64,000 nucleotides of DNA, from positions 16,811 to 80,810 of the forward strand of contig CAZIDF010000017.1 in the NCBI GenBank assembly GCA_964538085.1. Reading direction: 5' to 3'. This DNA comes from G020348385 sp964538085 (GTDB lineage Bacteria; Acidobacteriota; Aminicenantia; Aminicenantales; Aminicenantaceae). The notes below the pieces were generated by a model. It was not told the DNA's origin. It did no database searches and saw nothing but the letters and a program-made list of their open reading frames with translations. This document shows positions 1 to 8,317 of the stretch, piece after piece. Position numbers and translations under genes: made by a program. The stretch's first letter is position 1. Each line of letters opens with the position of its first letter.

Positions 1-197
1 GAATGTCCTGTGATCCTCTGGACAGCCTGATTGATGAGGATAAATTTTCCCTTCAGGTCGACGATGAAAAATATTTCCGGTGCGTTTTCTACGAGCGTAC
101 GGTAATTTTCCTCAAGATCACTCAGATCTGGCCTAGGCACAAAATCCATAGAATCATTTTTTTCTGTGTCGTATCGCATATCTTCGTGGCTTGCCAT
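1..197 (-). CDS. PAS-domain sensor protein, N-terminal fragment
   Basis: The reverse strand reads from an ATG at 197 to the window edge, giving about 65 residues with no stop. The first 30 are charged and hydrophilic; the rest (LVENAPEIFFIVDLKGKFI, then a stretch ending ITGH) is the typical start of a PAS domain. A weak AGGG lies about 8 bases before the ATG. There is no signal peptide or membrane segment in the visible part, so it may be a cytoplasmic sensor kinase or a PAS regulator. The output domain lies outside the window, so its function cannot be set. The open frame on the other strand here is a shadow. Confidence 0.75.
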   Translation of the reverse strand, partial: MASHEDMRYDTEKNDSMDFVPRPDLSDLEENYRTLVENAPEIFFIVDLKGKFILINQAVQRITGH

Positions 198-364
198 GTT
201 TTTTTCCCTATCTTAAGATTTAGTCTTCACGCCTGGAAGAATACGAGAAGGGTGGATTTTAGTAAATCGCCTAAGGGGATGATTCCAAGGGGGGTTTTAT
301 TGGGGTGTTTTTCACCCTTCGCGATGAGAAAGCTCACCGCGTTGGATTAATCAGGTTATGGGTT

Positions 365-937
365 CTATTTTTTGCAGGGTATCCAAATTTCACCTTTTAG
401 TTGCGAAGGTGGAGCATCCGGAGTTCCTGCTTCCAGGAAGGTCGCCAAGACCGGGCCGTCTTTGTTATACCCCTCGCCTTCCATCCATTGGAAAATATCG
501 GCGATAGCTTCTCCCATTTCCTGATAGGGACCAGAGTAAGTGGTCCATGCCACAAGGGGATGTTGCCATACCTTTCTCTCCAGTTTAGTTTGTATCTCTT
601 CTCGAGCTTGGATGTAGGCTTGCTCACCGATCGGAAATCCCATTTCCCACTCCATTTCCATGTCCTCAGGATCGTCTGGGCCAGGAACGGTGTGAAAGAT
701 GCCGATCATGGGTCCTTGGGGATTGACGTTCAGACTTTGTATCGTTGTGACCAGGTCGGTGATCACATCTTCGATATCAGATAAGGGCCCTTTGTGTCGC
801 AGGCTTACATAAACAAAGGGTTCGATCTCTTTAAGTTCAGCCTCCTTTTTTCCCGAGGTTATGCCCACTCCGGTCACATTTTGCGCGGCAGTAAACATAA
901 AACAAAGGACTATGACAAAGAGGATAGCTTTTTTCAC
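365..937 (-). CDS. Secreted GyrI-like / effector-binding-domain protein
   Basis: A 190-residue protein. I start it at GTG 937, preceded by AAGGAGG at good spacing, rather than at the TTG at 1006. The start gives a clean signal peptide (KKAILFVIVLCFMFTAAQN). Residues 40-190 resemble the GyrI-like / AraC effector-binding fold: a strand with YVSLRHKGPL, a central GPMIGIFHTVPG segment, and the closing ATFLEAG and EIWIPCKK pieces. Such domains bind small hydrophobic or cationic ligands. Most are cytoplasmic, so the export signal is notable. The ligand is unknown. Confidence 0.7.
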   Translation of the reverse strand: MKKAILFVIVLCFMFTAAQNVTGVGITSGKKEAELKEIEPFVYVSLRHKGPLSDIEDVITDLVTTIQSLNVNPQGPMIGIFHTVPGPDDPEDMEMEWEMGFPIGEQAYIQAREEIQTKLERKVWQHPLVAWTTYSGPYQEMGEAIADIFQWMEGEGYNKDGPVLATFLEAGTPDAPPSQLKGEIWIPCKK

Positions 938-1053
938 TTGAGGCCTCCTTCCGTTGTTCAATCTTCCCATCCCTATTAGTCGTACAGAGAAATGATAGTA
1001 CAGCAAAGCGTCTAAAGCAAGTTTTCCTGGATTATTCGCAAAAAAGCTTTATA

Positions 1054-1557
1054 TTGATAATTATGATGAAAAACATAAGGCGAAAAGAAAAGGAGATCAG
1101 AGACAAACATGAGATGTTGGCAGTCATCATGAATGCCAAATACATCATAATCGCGATGTGTAAGGACAATGTACCCTACCTTGCTACGTTGAGTCATGGA
1201 TACGATAAAGATCAATATTGTATCTATTTTCACTGTGCGAAGGAGGGGAAAAAAATAGATATCCTGAGTGAGAATAATTTAGTTTGGGGGCAAGCCCTTA
1301 CGGACAGAGGTTATGTTCAGGGAGCCTGTGATCACCTGTATGCAACGACTCAGTTTATGGGCCGGGTTACGTTTATTGATGATATTGATGAAAAAAGGCA
1401 CGCTCTTGAAGTTATGATACAAGCTCTCGAGAATGATCCTAATAAGGTTATGGAACGCCAGTTGAAGGAAGAATCTATCAAGGGAGTTCAGATCGGAAGA
1501 ATCGATCTCGAATACATGAGCGGCAAAAAATCCGAAAAAGTCATCATTTCCATATAA
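1054..1557 (+). CDS. Pyridoxamine 5'-phosphate oxidase-family flavin-binding protein (NimA-like)
   Basis: Up to 167 residues. The segment IRRKEKEIRDKHEM matches the start of the NimA-like branch of the PPOX split-barrel family, followed by AKYIIIAMCKDNVPYLATL, FHCAKEGKKIDIL and DHLYATTQFMGRVTFIDD, the usual FMN-binding strand order. Members are FMN-dependent reductases or flavin-binding proteins of unclear substrate. ATGs at 1063 or 1066 would fit family starts better than 1054; none has a strong ribosome binding site. It is transcribed away from the GyrI-like gene, and the two start regions are only about 120 bp apart. Confidence 0.75.
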   Translation: MIIMMKNIRRKEKEIRDKHEMLAVIMNAKYIIIAMCKDNVPYLATLSHGYDKDQYCIYFHCAKEGKKIDILSENNLVWGQALTDRGYVQGACDHLYATTQFMGRVTFIDDIDEKRHALEVMIQALENDPNKVMERQLKEESIKGVQIGRIDLEYMSGKKSEKVIISI

Positions 1558-1601
1558 ATGATTCAGGCAGCCGATGTGGTGAGATCGGCTTGCTCGAAGG
1601 G

Positions 1602-1677
1602 TAAAAACTGTTGATAAGTTAAATAAATTAGTTTGTTAATTTGTTTTTTGAATGAATGATGCCAGCAACAGTTTTTA
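1602..1677. repeat. 12-bp perfect inverted repeat between convergent genes
   Basis: TAAAAACTGTTG at 1602-1613 is exactly reverse-complemented at 1666-1677, with a 52-base AT-rich centre. It sits between the stops of two convergent genes (1557 and 1691). Each arm ends in a run of five A or T, so a folded transcript from either side would end in U residues. A bidirectional terminator is possible but the loop is long. Confidence 0.4.
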
Positions 1678-1690
1678 TAAATGATCCAGG

Positions 1691-2356
1691 CTAGGTGATG
1701 TTTTTGTGGTAGCGGGTGTACAGACTAATGACGGGATTGTGGCCAGTGAATCGATCCTTCACTATCAGTGTTGTAACGGGGGAATCGGAGTGTTGGGTGA
1801 AAAGCATGTCATGTCCGACACACAGCCCGACTAAAATATTGAAGGTTGTTCCCGCTTGATTCAGAAGTTCGGCCTGAAGGATGGGATTGCAGGTCGATTC
1901 GAATTTTTCTGGTGACCGGATTTTGTATTCAGCCGGGATCCCCACATCCTCTTTGTCGATACCTCCACAGGAACAGATCACCGATATGACTTCAAGGTCA
2001 TGTCCTTCCAGAATGGCATGTGTCCTCGCTGCTTCATCGCTCAGTCCGCTGCAGAACGCCATGCCGAGCTTTTTCGCTCCTAGTTTTTTTGCGAATTCGG
2101 CAATTTCTCTAATGCGAGGTCTCACAGGGATGATTTTTCCTTGTTCTCGAGCTGCTTGTTCATCATACGCTTCCTTTTCGGTCAAGGCAGCGCTCAGGAA
2201 AAATTCTTTTATATCAACGGCACTATATTTTTTTTCGACATTATGAATGAGGTCCTTATAATTCTTCATCGGACAGAAGCCCGGCAGTTTTTCATCTTCG
2301 GTTATTCCATCGTGACAAAATTTGGGTTTACATAATGCGCATTTTGGGTTCTTCAT
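1691..2356 (-). CDS. DUF1847 family cysteine-rich metal-binding protein
   Basis: A 221-residue cytoplasmic protein with an N-terminal CALC motif (Cys6, Cys9), further cysteines at 14 and 28, and conserved-looking AFCSGLSDEA, VICSCGGI and LVGLCVGHDMLF segments. This pattern matches DUF1847, a family of predicted metal-binding proteins common in anaerobes; no reaction is established. GGAGGGATA precedes the ATG. It follows the S9 peptidase gene by 19 bases on the same strand, so it is probably the last gene of that operon, although a link to peptide breakdown is only positional. Confidence 0.8.
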   Translation of the reverse strand: MKNPKCALCKPKFCHDGITEDEKLPGFCPMKNYKDLIHNVEKKYSAVDIKEFFLSAALTEKEAYDEQAAREQGKIIPVRPRIREIAEFAKKLGAKKLGMAFCSGLSDEAARTHAILEGHDLEVISVICSCGGIDKEDVGIPAEYKIRSPEKFESTCNPILQAELLNQAGTTFNILVGLCVGHDMLFTQHSDSPVTTLIVKDRFTGHNPVISLYTRYHKNIT

Positions 2357-2375
2357 TATCCCTCCGATCCCTCAT

Positions 2376-5006
2376 TTAGTTATTTGGATAAAGATAGTAC
2401 CACCACTCGGGCTCATCCTTGAGCCACCTGTCAAACCAAGCCATGATGGTTCTTGTCCAGATTTTTCTTTTATTGTAGGTCATGATGTAGTGGTTTTGGT
2501 CGAGGATTTGGATGTATTCGACCTCTCTCCCCAGAATTTTAAGAGCCGTAAAAAGCTGCATGCTCTCCCCTGGAGGCACGTTCGTGTCCTCAGCGCCATG
2601 TAGGAGGAGCATCGGAGTCGTGATTTTGTCGGCGTTAAATAATGCACTCTGGTTGATGAAAATGTCCTTACGATTCCAAGGATAGCTATTGGCAGCCGCA
2701 TATGCGGAGTATTCATACCCGGTGTAACCTTCGCCCCAGTAACTGGAGATGGAACTGATGCCCGCGTGAGCAACAGCAGCAGAAAAGTGGTTTGTTCTCG
2801 TCTGGATGATCATTGTTATAAATCCACCGTAGGATGCTCCGATGCATCCTAATCTCCTTTGATCGATAAAGGGGTGTTCAGCTAAAAACTTATTGACTCC
2901 TTCGATAATTTCATCGGCGACGATGATACCCCAATCATTGACATGATAGGCGGAAAAATCCTGTCCGTATCCGATGGCCCCGCTTGGCTGGAGCACATAG
3001 ACGACATATCCCTGAGCGGCCCAAAGATTTTTTGGATAACGTCCTCCAAACTCCCTCGTGGTCGGTGTGACCCCTCCATAATAATTCACGATCAAAGGAT
3101 ACTTTTTTTTAGGATCAAAATCAGGAGGATAATATACCCTCCCGTCTATCAGTTGGTCTTTTTTGTTCCTGAAGGTCCAGCGTTCCACTTTCCCGAATGT
3201 GACATCAGCAAATTCCTTCTGGGCAGGATCGTGCAACACCTGGGATTTTTTGTTCTTCAAATTTAGAACATAGGTTTTGGGAGGAATGGAAGCACTGGAT
3301 CCAGTGAACACGGCCATCTGATTATCATGGGAAAGCTCGAACCGCTCGATGATATCCACGCCACTGGGAATGAAAAGATAATTTTTCTTTTCAATATCAT
3401 ACCTGTACAAGCGACCGAAGGAGTGGTCTGTCGTTAGGAAGTAGATGGCATTTTCTGTATGGTCCCAGAAAGCTTCTTGGATCGAAGGGTCGAATTCTTT
3501 AGAGATGGGCTCTACATCTTTTGTTTCAGGATCGAAAATGAAGGCCTGAATATCGAATTCATTGGGAATCAAATCACCGGTAAGATTTTGACCTTTCTCA
3601 TCGAAAGTGGAAGGGCCTCCCAGAATGAGGATTCTGGTGCCGTCAGCGCTCCATTGCGCCTGTGTGAACCATCTTCCCTCCCAAAGCAGCTTGTTTTCTA
3701 AGGTTCTTAAGTCGAGATAGTAGAGTTCGGTTTTCAAAAAAGGCCGCTGTGTTTCATCGACTATCGCGCGGGTGTAGAGGAGCTTTTTTCCATTCGGGCT
3801 GATGCTGTTGAGTGAAGTCGAAAATTCGCCAGCTGTTAGCTTCTGGCGGACACCATCTTCGAGGTTGATCTTGTACAGATAAGATTTATTCCTAGCCCAA
3901 GGTTTTCGGTCATCTAGATTTCTCAGGCGTTTTACTCCTGGCCTGTCCTCTTCTCCTTTTTCCGAGACGGAGTAGATGATACATGTTCCGTCTGGGGCCC
4001 AGGTGTGACTCCCAAAATCTTTTATATTCTCTAAAAGAGGGATTGTAGTGCCCTTTTCTAGGTCGGTGATCCAGAGGGTTACTCCAGAATTATTTTGAGT
4101 TGTGTAAGAAAATTTTTTTTCTATTGGAGCCCAATAAATCCTGGACAGCGATGTCCCTCCTCGGTAGGTCTGGAGGAGTCGATTCTCTGATACATTATAT
4201 AATTCAACCCAGGCTTCAGAATCGTCGCTTGGAGGAAGAGCTTTGCGCACAGAAACAGTAACCAAGGTGCCGTCCGGAGAGATAGAGGCCCCTGTGACCG
4301 TTGGAACATCCAGCAGATGGTACAGGCTCATATTCTGCTCATGGGATGAGGTTAAGGTGGGCGGCGGGGAAAGGTAGTTTTTGTCAATGGAGATCGTTCC
4401 CTTCAACGTCCATTCCTCATCGGTACTGGGATCATACACCGATTTGACGATGAGAAGATGTTTCCCGGTTTCCAGGCTCAGGTCGGTCGAAACTTTTTTT
4501 CGGTTGGTTGCGCTGTTATCGCCATTACTTTCGACATTTAATTTTGTGATACAGATTCTCCCGTCGACACACAGGTGATAGGCTTGAGGGCTTTGGATGG
4601 TGACTCTTGCTCTTGTCCATCGTTTTACGTCCAAATATGTTCCGAAATAAGCGATGGCGGGGTGGTTTTTGTCTCCGATAAGAGAAACGCCGTTTTCCCC
4701 TGATTGAATCTCTCGCCAGCGGGATAGAGTCCCGTCATGCCATCGTAAAGAGTTTCCAGCTGAAGGTATCAGCTTGGAATTGTCGACTTGATGAAATTTT
4801 ATCAAGTTTTCGATGAGTTGTTCTTTTTTGTAATCCTCTAATAGAGCTGGTAAAGGATTGGGGAATGGTCCAAGAAGGAGCCAATCGGCGATGGCTATTT
4901 CTGTTGCATTTTCTTGTTCTTCCTGGAATTTGGAAGCGCTAACAAAAGGAATCAAAAACAAGAGCAGCAGGAGAGAAAGAACGCTGGACCAATGTGTTTT
5001 GTTCAT
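2376..5006 (-). CDS. Secreted S9 family peptidase (prolyl oligopeptidase type)
   Basis: 876 residues with an N-terminal signal peptide (LSLLLLLFLIPFVSAS), then a jelly-roll-like region (about 40-200), a long beta-propeller (about 220-600) and a C-terminal alpha/beta hydrolase. The catalytic triad can be read as Ser725 in GASYGG, Asp807 in HGAEDTNVP and His839 in DQNHYI. S9 enzymes cleave short peptides; the propeller restricts substrate size. The signal points to periplasm or outside. The gene lies 14 bases after the other S9 gene and 19 before DUF1847, so all three probably share the promoter at 7480-7508. The extra N-terminal region beyond a plain S9 layout is unusual. Confidence 0.92.
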   Translation of the reverse strand: MNKTHWSSVLSLLLLLFLIPFVSASKFQEEQENATEIAIADWLLLGPFPNPLPALLEDYKKEQLIENLIKFHQVDNSKLIPSAGNSLRWHDGTLSRWREIQSGENGVSLIGDKNHPAIAYFGTYLDVKRWTRARVTIQSPQAYHLCVDGRICITKLNVESNGDNSATNRKKVSTDLSLETGKHLLIVKSVYDPSTDEEWTLKGTISIDKNYLSPPPTLTSSHEQNMSLYHLLDVPTVTGASISPDGTLVTVSVRKALPPSDDSEAWVELYNVSENRLLQTYRGGTSLSRIYWAPIEKKFSYTTQNNSGVTLWITDLEKGTTIPLLENIKDFGSHTWAPDGTCIIYSVSEKGEEDRPGVKRLRNLDDRKPWARNKSYLYKINLEDGVRQKLTAGEFSTSLNSISPNGKKLLYTRAIVDETQRPFLKTELYYLDLRTLENKLLWEGRWFTQAQWSADGTRILILGGPSTFDEKGQNLTGDLIPNEFDIQAFIFDPETKDVEPISKEFDPSIQEAFWDHTENAIYFLTTDHSFGRLYRYDIEKKNYLFIPSGVDIIERFELSHDNQMAVFTGSSASIPPKTYVLNLKNKKSQVLHDPAQKEFADVTFGKVERWTFRNKKDQLIDGRVYYPPDFDPKKKYPLIVNYYGGVTPTTREFGGRYPKNLWAAQGYVVYVLQPSGAIGYGQDFSAYHVNDWGIIVADEIIEGVNKFLAEHPFIDQRRLGCIGASYGGFITMIIQTRTNHFSAAVAHAGISSISSYWGEGYTGYEYSAYAAANSYPWNRKDIFINQSALFNADKITTPMLLLHGAEDTNVPPGESMQLFTALKILGREVEYIQILDQNHYIMTYNKRKIWTRTIMAWFDRWLKDEPEWWYYLYPNN

Positions 5007-5020
5007 TTCATTTTTGTTAT

Positions 5021-7414
5021 CTATTTCTTGTTTTTGACGTACTTATCGAACCATTCGAACATCTCGGCGAGCACATGAAGGACAGACTCTCGTGCTCTAT
5101 ACCCGTGGCTTTCATTGGGAAGCATGACCAGCCGTGCTGTGGCACCATGACCTTTCAAAGCATGATAGAGCCGTTGAGACTGAATCGGGAAGGTTCCAGA
5201 ATTATTATCAGCCTCACCATGAATAAGGAGGATGGGTTCATTGATTTTGTCGGCGTGCATGAACGGGGATAATTTGAAATAGATCTCAGGAGCTTGCCAG
5301 AGGGTTCTCCTTTCACTCTGGAAACCGAATGGTGTTAGTGTTCTGTTGTAAGCTCCGCTTCGAGCTACCCCAGCTGCCAGGAGGTCGCAGTGGGCGAGCA
5401 GGTTGGCTGTCATGAAAGCGCCATAGCTGTGACCGCCTACACCGACTCGCTTGGGATCGATAATGCCCATGGAATCCAGCTTGTCGATCGCGGCCTTCAG
5501 GCTGGAGACGATCTGTTCGACAAAGGTGTCGTTCATGGTCTCGGGATCACCGATAACGGGCATTTGGGCGCCATCGAGGACCGCATATCCTTGCGTTACA
5601 TAAAAAAGTTGGGATATCCCTCTAAAAAAAGTGAAGCGATGTTCAGATCCTCTGATCTGCCCGGCAACCCTTGGGTCCTGGTATTCTAGGGGGTAAGCCC
5701 AGATCACACAGGGTAGCCTTTCTCCTTCTTTATAGTCAGGAGGAAGGTACAATGTGCCTGAAAGTTCGACCCCATCTTCCCGGGTGTACTTGATGAGCTG
5801 TTTCTTCATTCCGGTTAGCTGGGGAGCGGGATCCTCGAATTCTGTCAGAGCCTGCTTTTTTTTATTTTTCAGATCATAGAGGTAATAATTGGGAGGTTCG
5901 GTTTTGGATTCATACTGGGTGATGATTTGATTCCTGGATTCCCCCACAAAATCCACAAAAGATTCGTAGCTTCCCTCGCTGCACTGGAACAGCCTCTTCT
6001 TCTCCATCGTTTCGATGTTCATCTTGTCCAGGAAGGGCATGTCTCCTTTTGGAGACGAGCCGCTTCCAGAAAGATAGATCCAGTCCTTATCCTTGAGTAT
6101 GACACGTTCTCCGTTTAGAGTTGATATGGAAACAGGGCGCCCCGGATCGTTGTAACGGTCTTGGGAGTCCATATCGATGATTTTTTTCGGGGCCTGGCTC
6201 GGGTCATCGATATTCACCAGGTATGTGGTTCGCCATCTTTTTTTCCAATAGCGTTCCGAGATCAAAGCCAAACCTTCTTGTTGCAACCAGGAGATTCCGC
6301 CATAGCGCTCTTTGATCTTCATGATTTCCTTAGGCTCGGCCGTGAAGGGAGCAGATTGAGTCATCAACTTGTCCCTGTAAGGAGCCTCTTTTTCTGGATC
6401 TCCGCTATCCAGGGCTTCGACCCACACGAGTGTGGCGGGCTTGAGAGGTCTCCATTCTACAGATCTCGATCCAGTGGGGACACCTCCGATCGGAACTTCG
6501 TCTTCTAAAGGACGGTCAGCGAAGAGATGGACAAGATTTCCGTCTCTGTCCCATATTTCTTCACTGTGAGGGAAGGAGAAGTAGGGAACGCTAAATGAAT
6601 AGGGCTCTTTAACTCTGTAGACCAAAAGCAGTTTTCCATCAGGTGAGGGATCGGCATAGAGGTAAACACCAGGTTCTCCGATTTTTCGGCTTTTCCCGGA
6701 TACAATGTCGATTTCATGAATCTGAGATGTGGCATAATATTTGAAAAGTTTTGCGTCATGAGGAGTCTGAAGCAGGTCTTGATAAGTCCGGACTTTTGCG
6801 AATCGTCCCAAGGTTTCCTGGATATTGGGGCCGATGGGTATTTCGGATTTTATCGGTGGATCACCGCGGTCTTCCAGAATGGCATAAACCAGGATTTTAT
6901 TACCCGGGAGCCATGAGAATCCAGAATTTACGGTGGAATTGAGGGTGGGCCCAGTGATTGCCTTGGCCTTACCTGTTGTAACGTCCGCAATCCAAAGTTC
7001 GAATCCTGTTTCTTTCAATAGGGGAAAGGCCAGCCATTTTCCGTCAAACGACCATCGAGGAAAATCCAGTTTTGCCCCTTCAGGGAGAGCGATCCGCGTT
7101 TCTTTTCCATCCTTCAGGGATTTTAGGACCAATCCTGTGGTGAAAAATGTCTGTTGTCGGCTGTTGTAGTTCGGCGTAATCCTTGTTCCGGCAATCCTGA
7201 GCAGGGGTTGAGACATGTATGCGATCGAGGGCATGGATTCGGACTCTGAAAGGAGCATGAAATCTCCGGTCGGATTCAAGCTTGCTCGAGGTAATGGCGG
7301 TGCGTCGACTATATCGATCACTTCTTTGGGTGGCAACTTGTAGGGTTCCTGGGAAAATCCAAAGCCTGCCAGAAATCCTAGAATAAAAAGGATGATTAGG
7401 ATTTTTTTTCTCAC
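5021..7414 (-). CDS. Secreted S9 family peptidase, glutamyl-endopeptidase-like (S9D)
   Basis: 797 residues from a GTG start at 7414, chosen because AGGAGGGAG lies just upstream and a signal peptide (KKILIILFILGFLAGFGFSQ) follows; the ATG at 7435 lacks these. A beta-propeller fills about 40-550, then the hydrolase domain: nucleophile Ser663 in GGHSYGAFM, Asp736 in HGEADNNSG and His770 in NESHGYRA. The GGHSYGAFMTANLLAH stretch resembles the S9D glutamyl endopeptidases of plants and bacteria, which cut after Glu. First gene of the three-gene operon. Exported, so likely feeds peptides to the cell. Confidence 0.9.
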   Translation of the reverse strand: MRKKILIILFILGFLAGFGFSQEPYKLPPKEVIDIVDAPPLPRASLNPTGDFMLLSESESMPSIAYMSQPLLRIAGTRITPNYNSRQQTFFTTGLVLKSLKDGKETRIALPEGAKLDFPRWSFDGKWLAFPLLKETGFELWIADVTTGKAKAITGPTLNSTVNSGFSWLPGNKILVYAILEDRGDPPIKSEIPIGPNIQETLGRFAKVRTYQDLLQTPHDAKLFKYYATSQIHEIDIVSGKSRKIGEPGVYLYADPSPDGKLLLVYRVKEPYSFSVPYFSFPHSEEIWDRDGNLVHLFADRPLEDEVPIGGVPTGSRSVEWRPLKPATLVWVEALDSGDPEKEAPYRDKLMTQSAPFTAEPKEIMKIKERYGGISWLQQEGLALISERYWKKRWRTTYLVNIDDPSQAPKKIIDMDSQDRYNDPGRPVSISTLNGERVILKDKDWIYLSGSGSSPKGDMPFLDKMNIETMEKKRLFQCSEGSYESFVDFVGESRNQIITQYESKTEPPNYYLYDLKNKKKQALTEFEDPAPQLTGMKKQLIKYTREDGVELSGTLYLPPDYKEGERLPCVIWAYPLEYQDPRVAGQIRGSEHRFTFFRGISQLFYVTQGYAVLDGAQMPVIGDPETMNDTFVEQIVSSLKAAIDKLDSMGIIDPKRVGVGGHSYGAFMTANLLAHCDLLAAGVARSGAYNRTLTPFGFQSERRTLWQAPEIYFKLSPFMHADKINEPILLIHGEADNNSGTFPIQSQRLYHALKGHGATARLVMLPNESHGYRARESVLHVLAEMFEWFDKYVKNKK

Positions 7415-7479
7415 GTTTCTCCCTCCTGAAAGCAAAGTATTCTTCCAAAAAAATGTAGTGGTAGTGATACTGAAAGATT

Positions 7480-7508
7480 ATCTTAGCTGATTGGGCTTCC
7501 AATTGCAA
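7480..7508 (-). promoter_or_regulatory. Sigma-70-type promoter of the S9 peptidase operon
   Basis: On the reverse strand: TTGCAA (7503-7508), 17-base spacer, TAAGAT (7480-7485). It lies about 65 bases upstream of the GTG start of the first S9 gene. Confidence 0.5.
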
Positions 7509-7572
7509 TTTCTCGCAGGTTTGCACACACCGAAAATATCCTGTGAAAAAATGCTGTGCCCAGGGTCGGTTA

Positions 7573-7860
7573 TCACATCATATCGAGGAATTCCTGCCAG
7601 GGAAAGGCAGTCAATGTTTCAGTCGTGGAGTGGCCATAAGCACGGATGATCATGGCAGCTTTTGCGATTTGTTCCGGAACATCTGACTCGACGATATCGA
7701 TAACATCGAATCGACCCATCGTGGAGCAGCTTTGTTTCCACTCGACATCTGGACATTCGCTTTTGATTTTGGCTGCTACCCTCTCGGCGATCTTCTTGAA
7801 CTCGTAAGGATCGCTGAAAGCCTGAGGAGAGATTTTGCTGAGAATGATGTATGTAGACAT
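7573..7860 (-). CDS. GYD domain-containing protein
   Basis: 95 residues starting at ATG 7860, behind TTGGAGGGAAGC; an upstream ATG at 7902 has no such site. The sequence MSTYIILSKISPQAF, then RFDVIDIVESD and AFPWQEFLDMM, follows the GYD-domain pattern: small ferredoxin-like proteins with a GxYD-type strand, here GRFDVIDI. Their function is not established. It follows the small HTH gene by 63 bases on the same strand and is probably co-transcribed with it. Confidence 0.75.
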   Translation of the reverse strand: MSTYIILSKISPQAFSDPYEFKKIAERVAAKIKSECPDVEWKQSCSTMGRFDVIDIVESDVPEQIAKAAMIIRAYGHSTTETLTAFPWQEFLDMM

Positions 7861-7923
7861 ATGCTTCCCTCCAAGTATAACGAAATATCGAACAAACAGC
7901 ATTAAGCTGAAAATTCACGCTTG

Positions 7924-8124
7924 TCAAGGTGTCTGTTTTTTCCCCTCGAGAAAAACAATCAGGTCTTCTTCGTTGACCCACCACTGCCGGCCGATTTTCT
8001 GGGCTTTGATCTTGCCTGTACCTAGCAGTTTGAGGGCTGTTACCCGGCTGATCTGGAGTTTTTCCTGGAGGTCCTTCAGATTATACTGCTGAATGACCTT
8101 GCTTCCCAACCATATGGTCCTCAT
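7924..8124 (-). CDS. Small helix-turn-helix DNA-binding protein (excisionase/HTH_17 type)
   Basis: 66 residues. NLKDLQEKLQISRVTALKLL (about 15-34) is a winged-helix HTH of the excisionase/MerR-like HTH_17 type, followed by the usual KIKAQKIGRQWWVNEEDL wing. Such stand-alone domains are transcription factors or recombination directionality factors. No integrase is nearby, so a regulator is more likely. The upstream region has a promoter with an inverted repeat on its -10 and two exact 10-bp direct repeats in the leader, which would suit autoregulation. Probable partner gene: the GYD protein downstream. Confidence 0.8.
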   Translation of the reverse strand: MRTIWLGSKVIQQYNLKDLQEKLQISRVTALKLLGTGKIKAQKIGRQWWVNEEDLIVFLEGKKQTP

Positions 8125-8138
8125 CGATAATCCTTAAA

Positions 8139-8168
8139 ATTTACTTAAATATATATTTATTTACTTAA
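8139..8168. repeat. Two exact 10-bp direct repeats, 20 bp apart
   Basis: ATTTACTTAA occurs at 8139-8148 and again at 8159-8168, start-to-start spacing 20 bp, about two helix turns, so both copies face the same side of the DNA. They lie in the leader of the HTH gene. This geometry suits a dimeric or tandem DNA-binding protein. Confidence 0.5.
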
Positions 8169-8177
8169 TTTAACTAT

Positions 8178-8206
8178 ATTATCTGTAGATAAATACTAAA
8201 AGTCAA
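8178..8206 (-). promoter_or_regulatory. Promoter of the HTH-GYD genes with a palindrome on its -10
   Basis: Reverse strand TTGACT (8201-8206), 17 bases, GATAAT (8178-8183). A perfect palindrome TTATCT-GT-AGATAA covers 8179-8192, over the -10 box and the adjoining spacer, a position typical of a repressor operator. Confidence 0.5.
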
Positions 8207-8236
8207 GCCTTCTGCCAAAATATTTTGCTCCCTCTC

Positions 8237-8265
8237 TTGACATATGGGAAGAATTTCATTAGTTT
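8237..8265 (+). promoter_or_regulatory. Sigma-70-type promoter of the M14 peptidase gene
   Basis: TTGACA (8237-8242), 17 bases, TAGTTT (8260-8265). It lies about 50 bases upstream of the M14 start and is divergent from the HTH promoter. Confidence 0.55.
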
Positions 8266-8317
8266 TTTCTCGCATCTCTAATGAGGAGAACACTTTTCGG
8301 CATTAAAGGAGGCAAAA

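Noticed and set aside
3..350. 115-residue plus-strand open frame at the left edge
   Set aside because: The opposite strand encodes a clear PAS domain start at 1-197; the plus-strand frame has no ribosome binding site or family resemblance.
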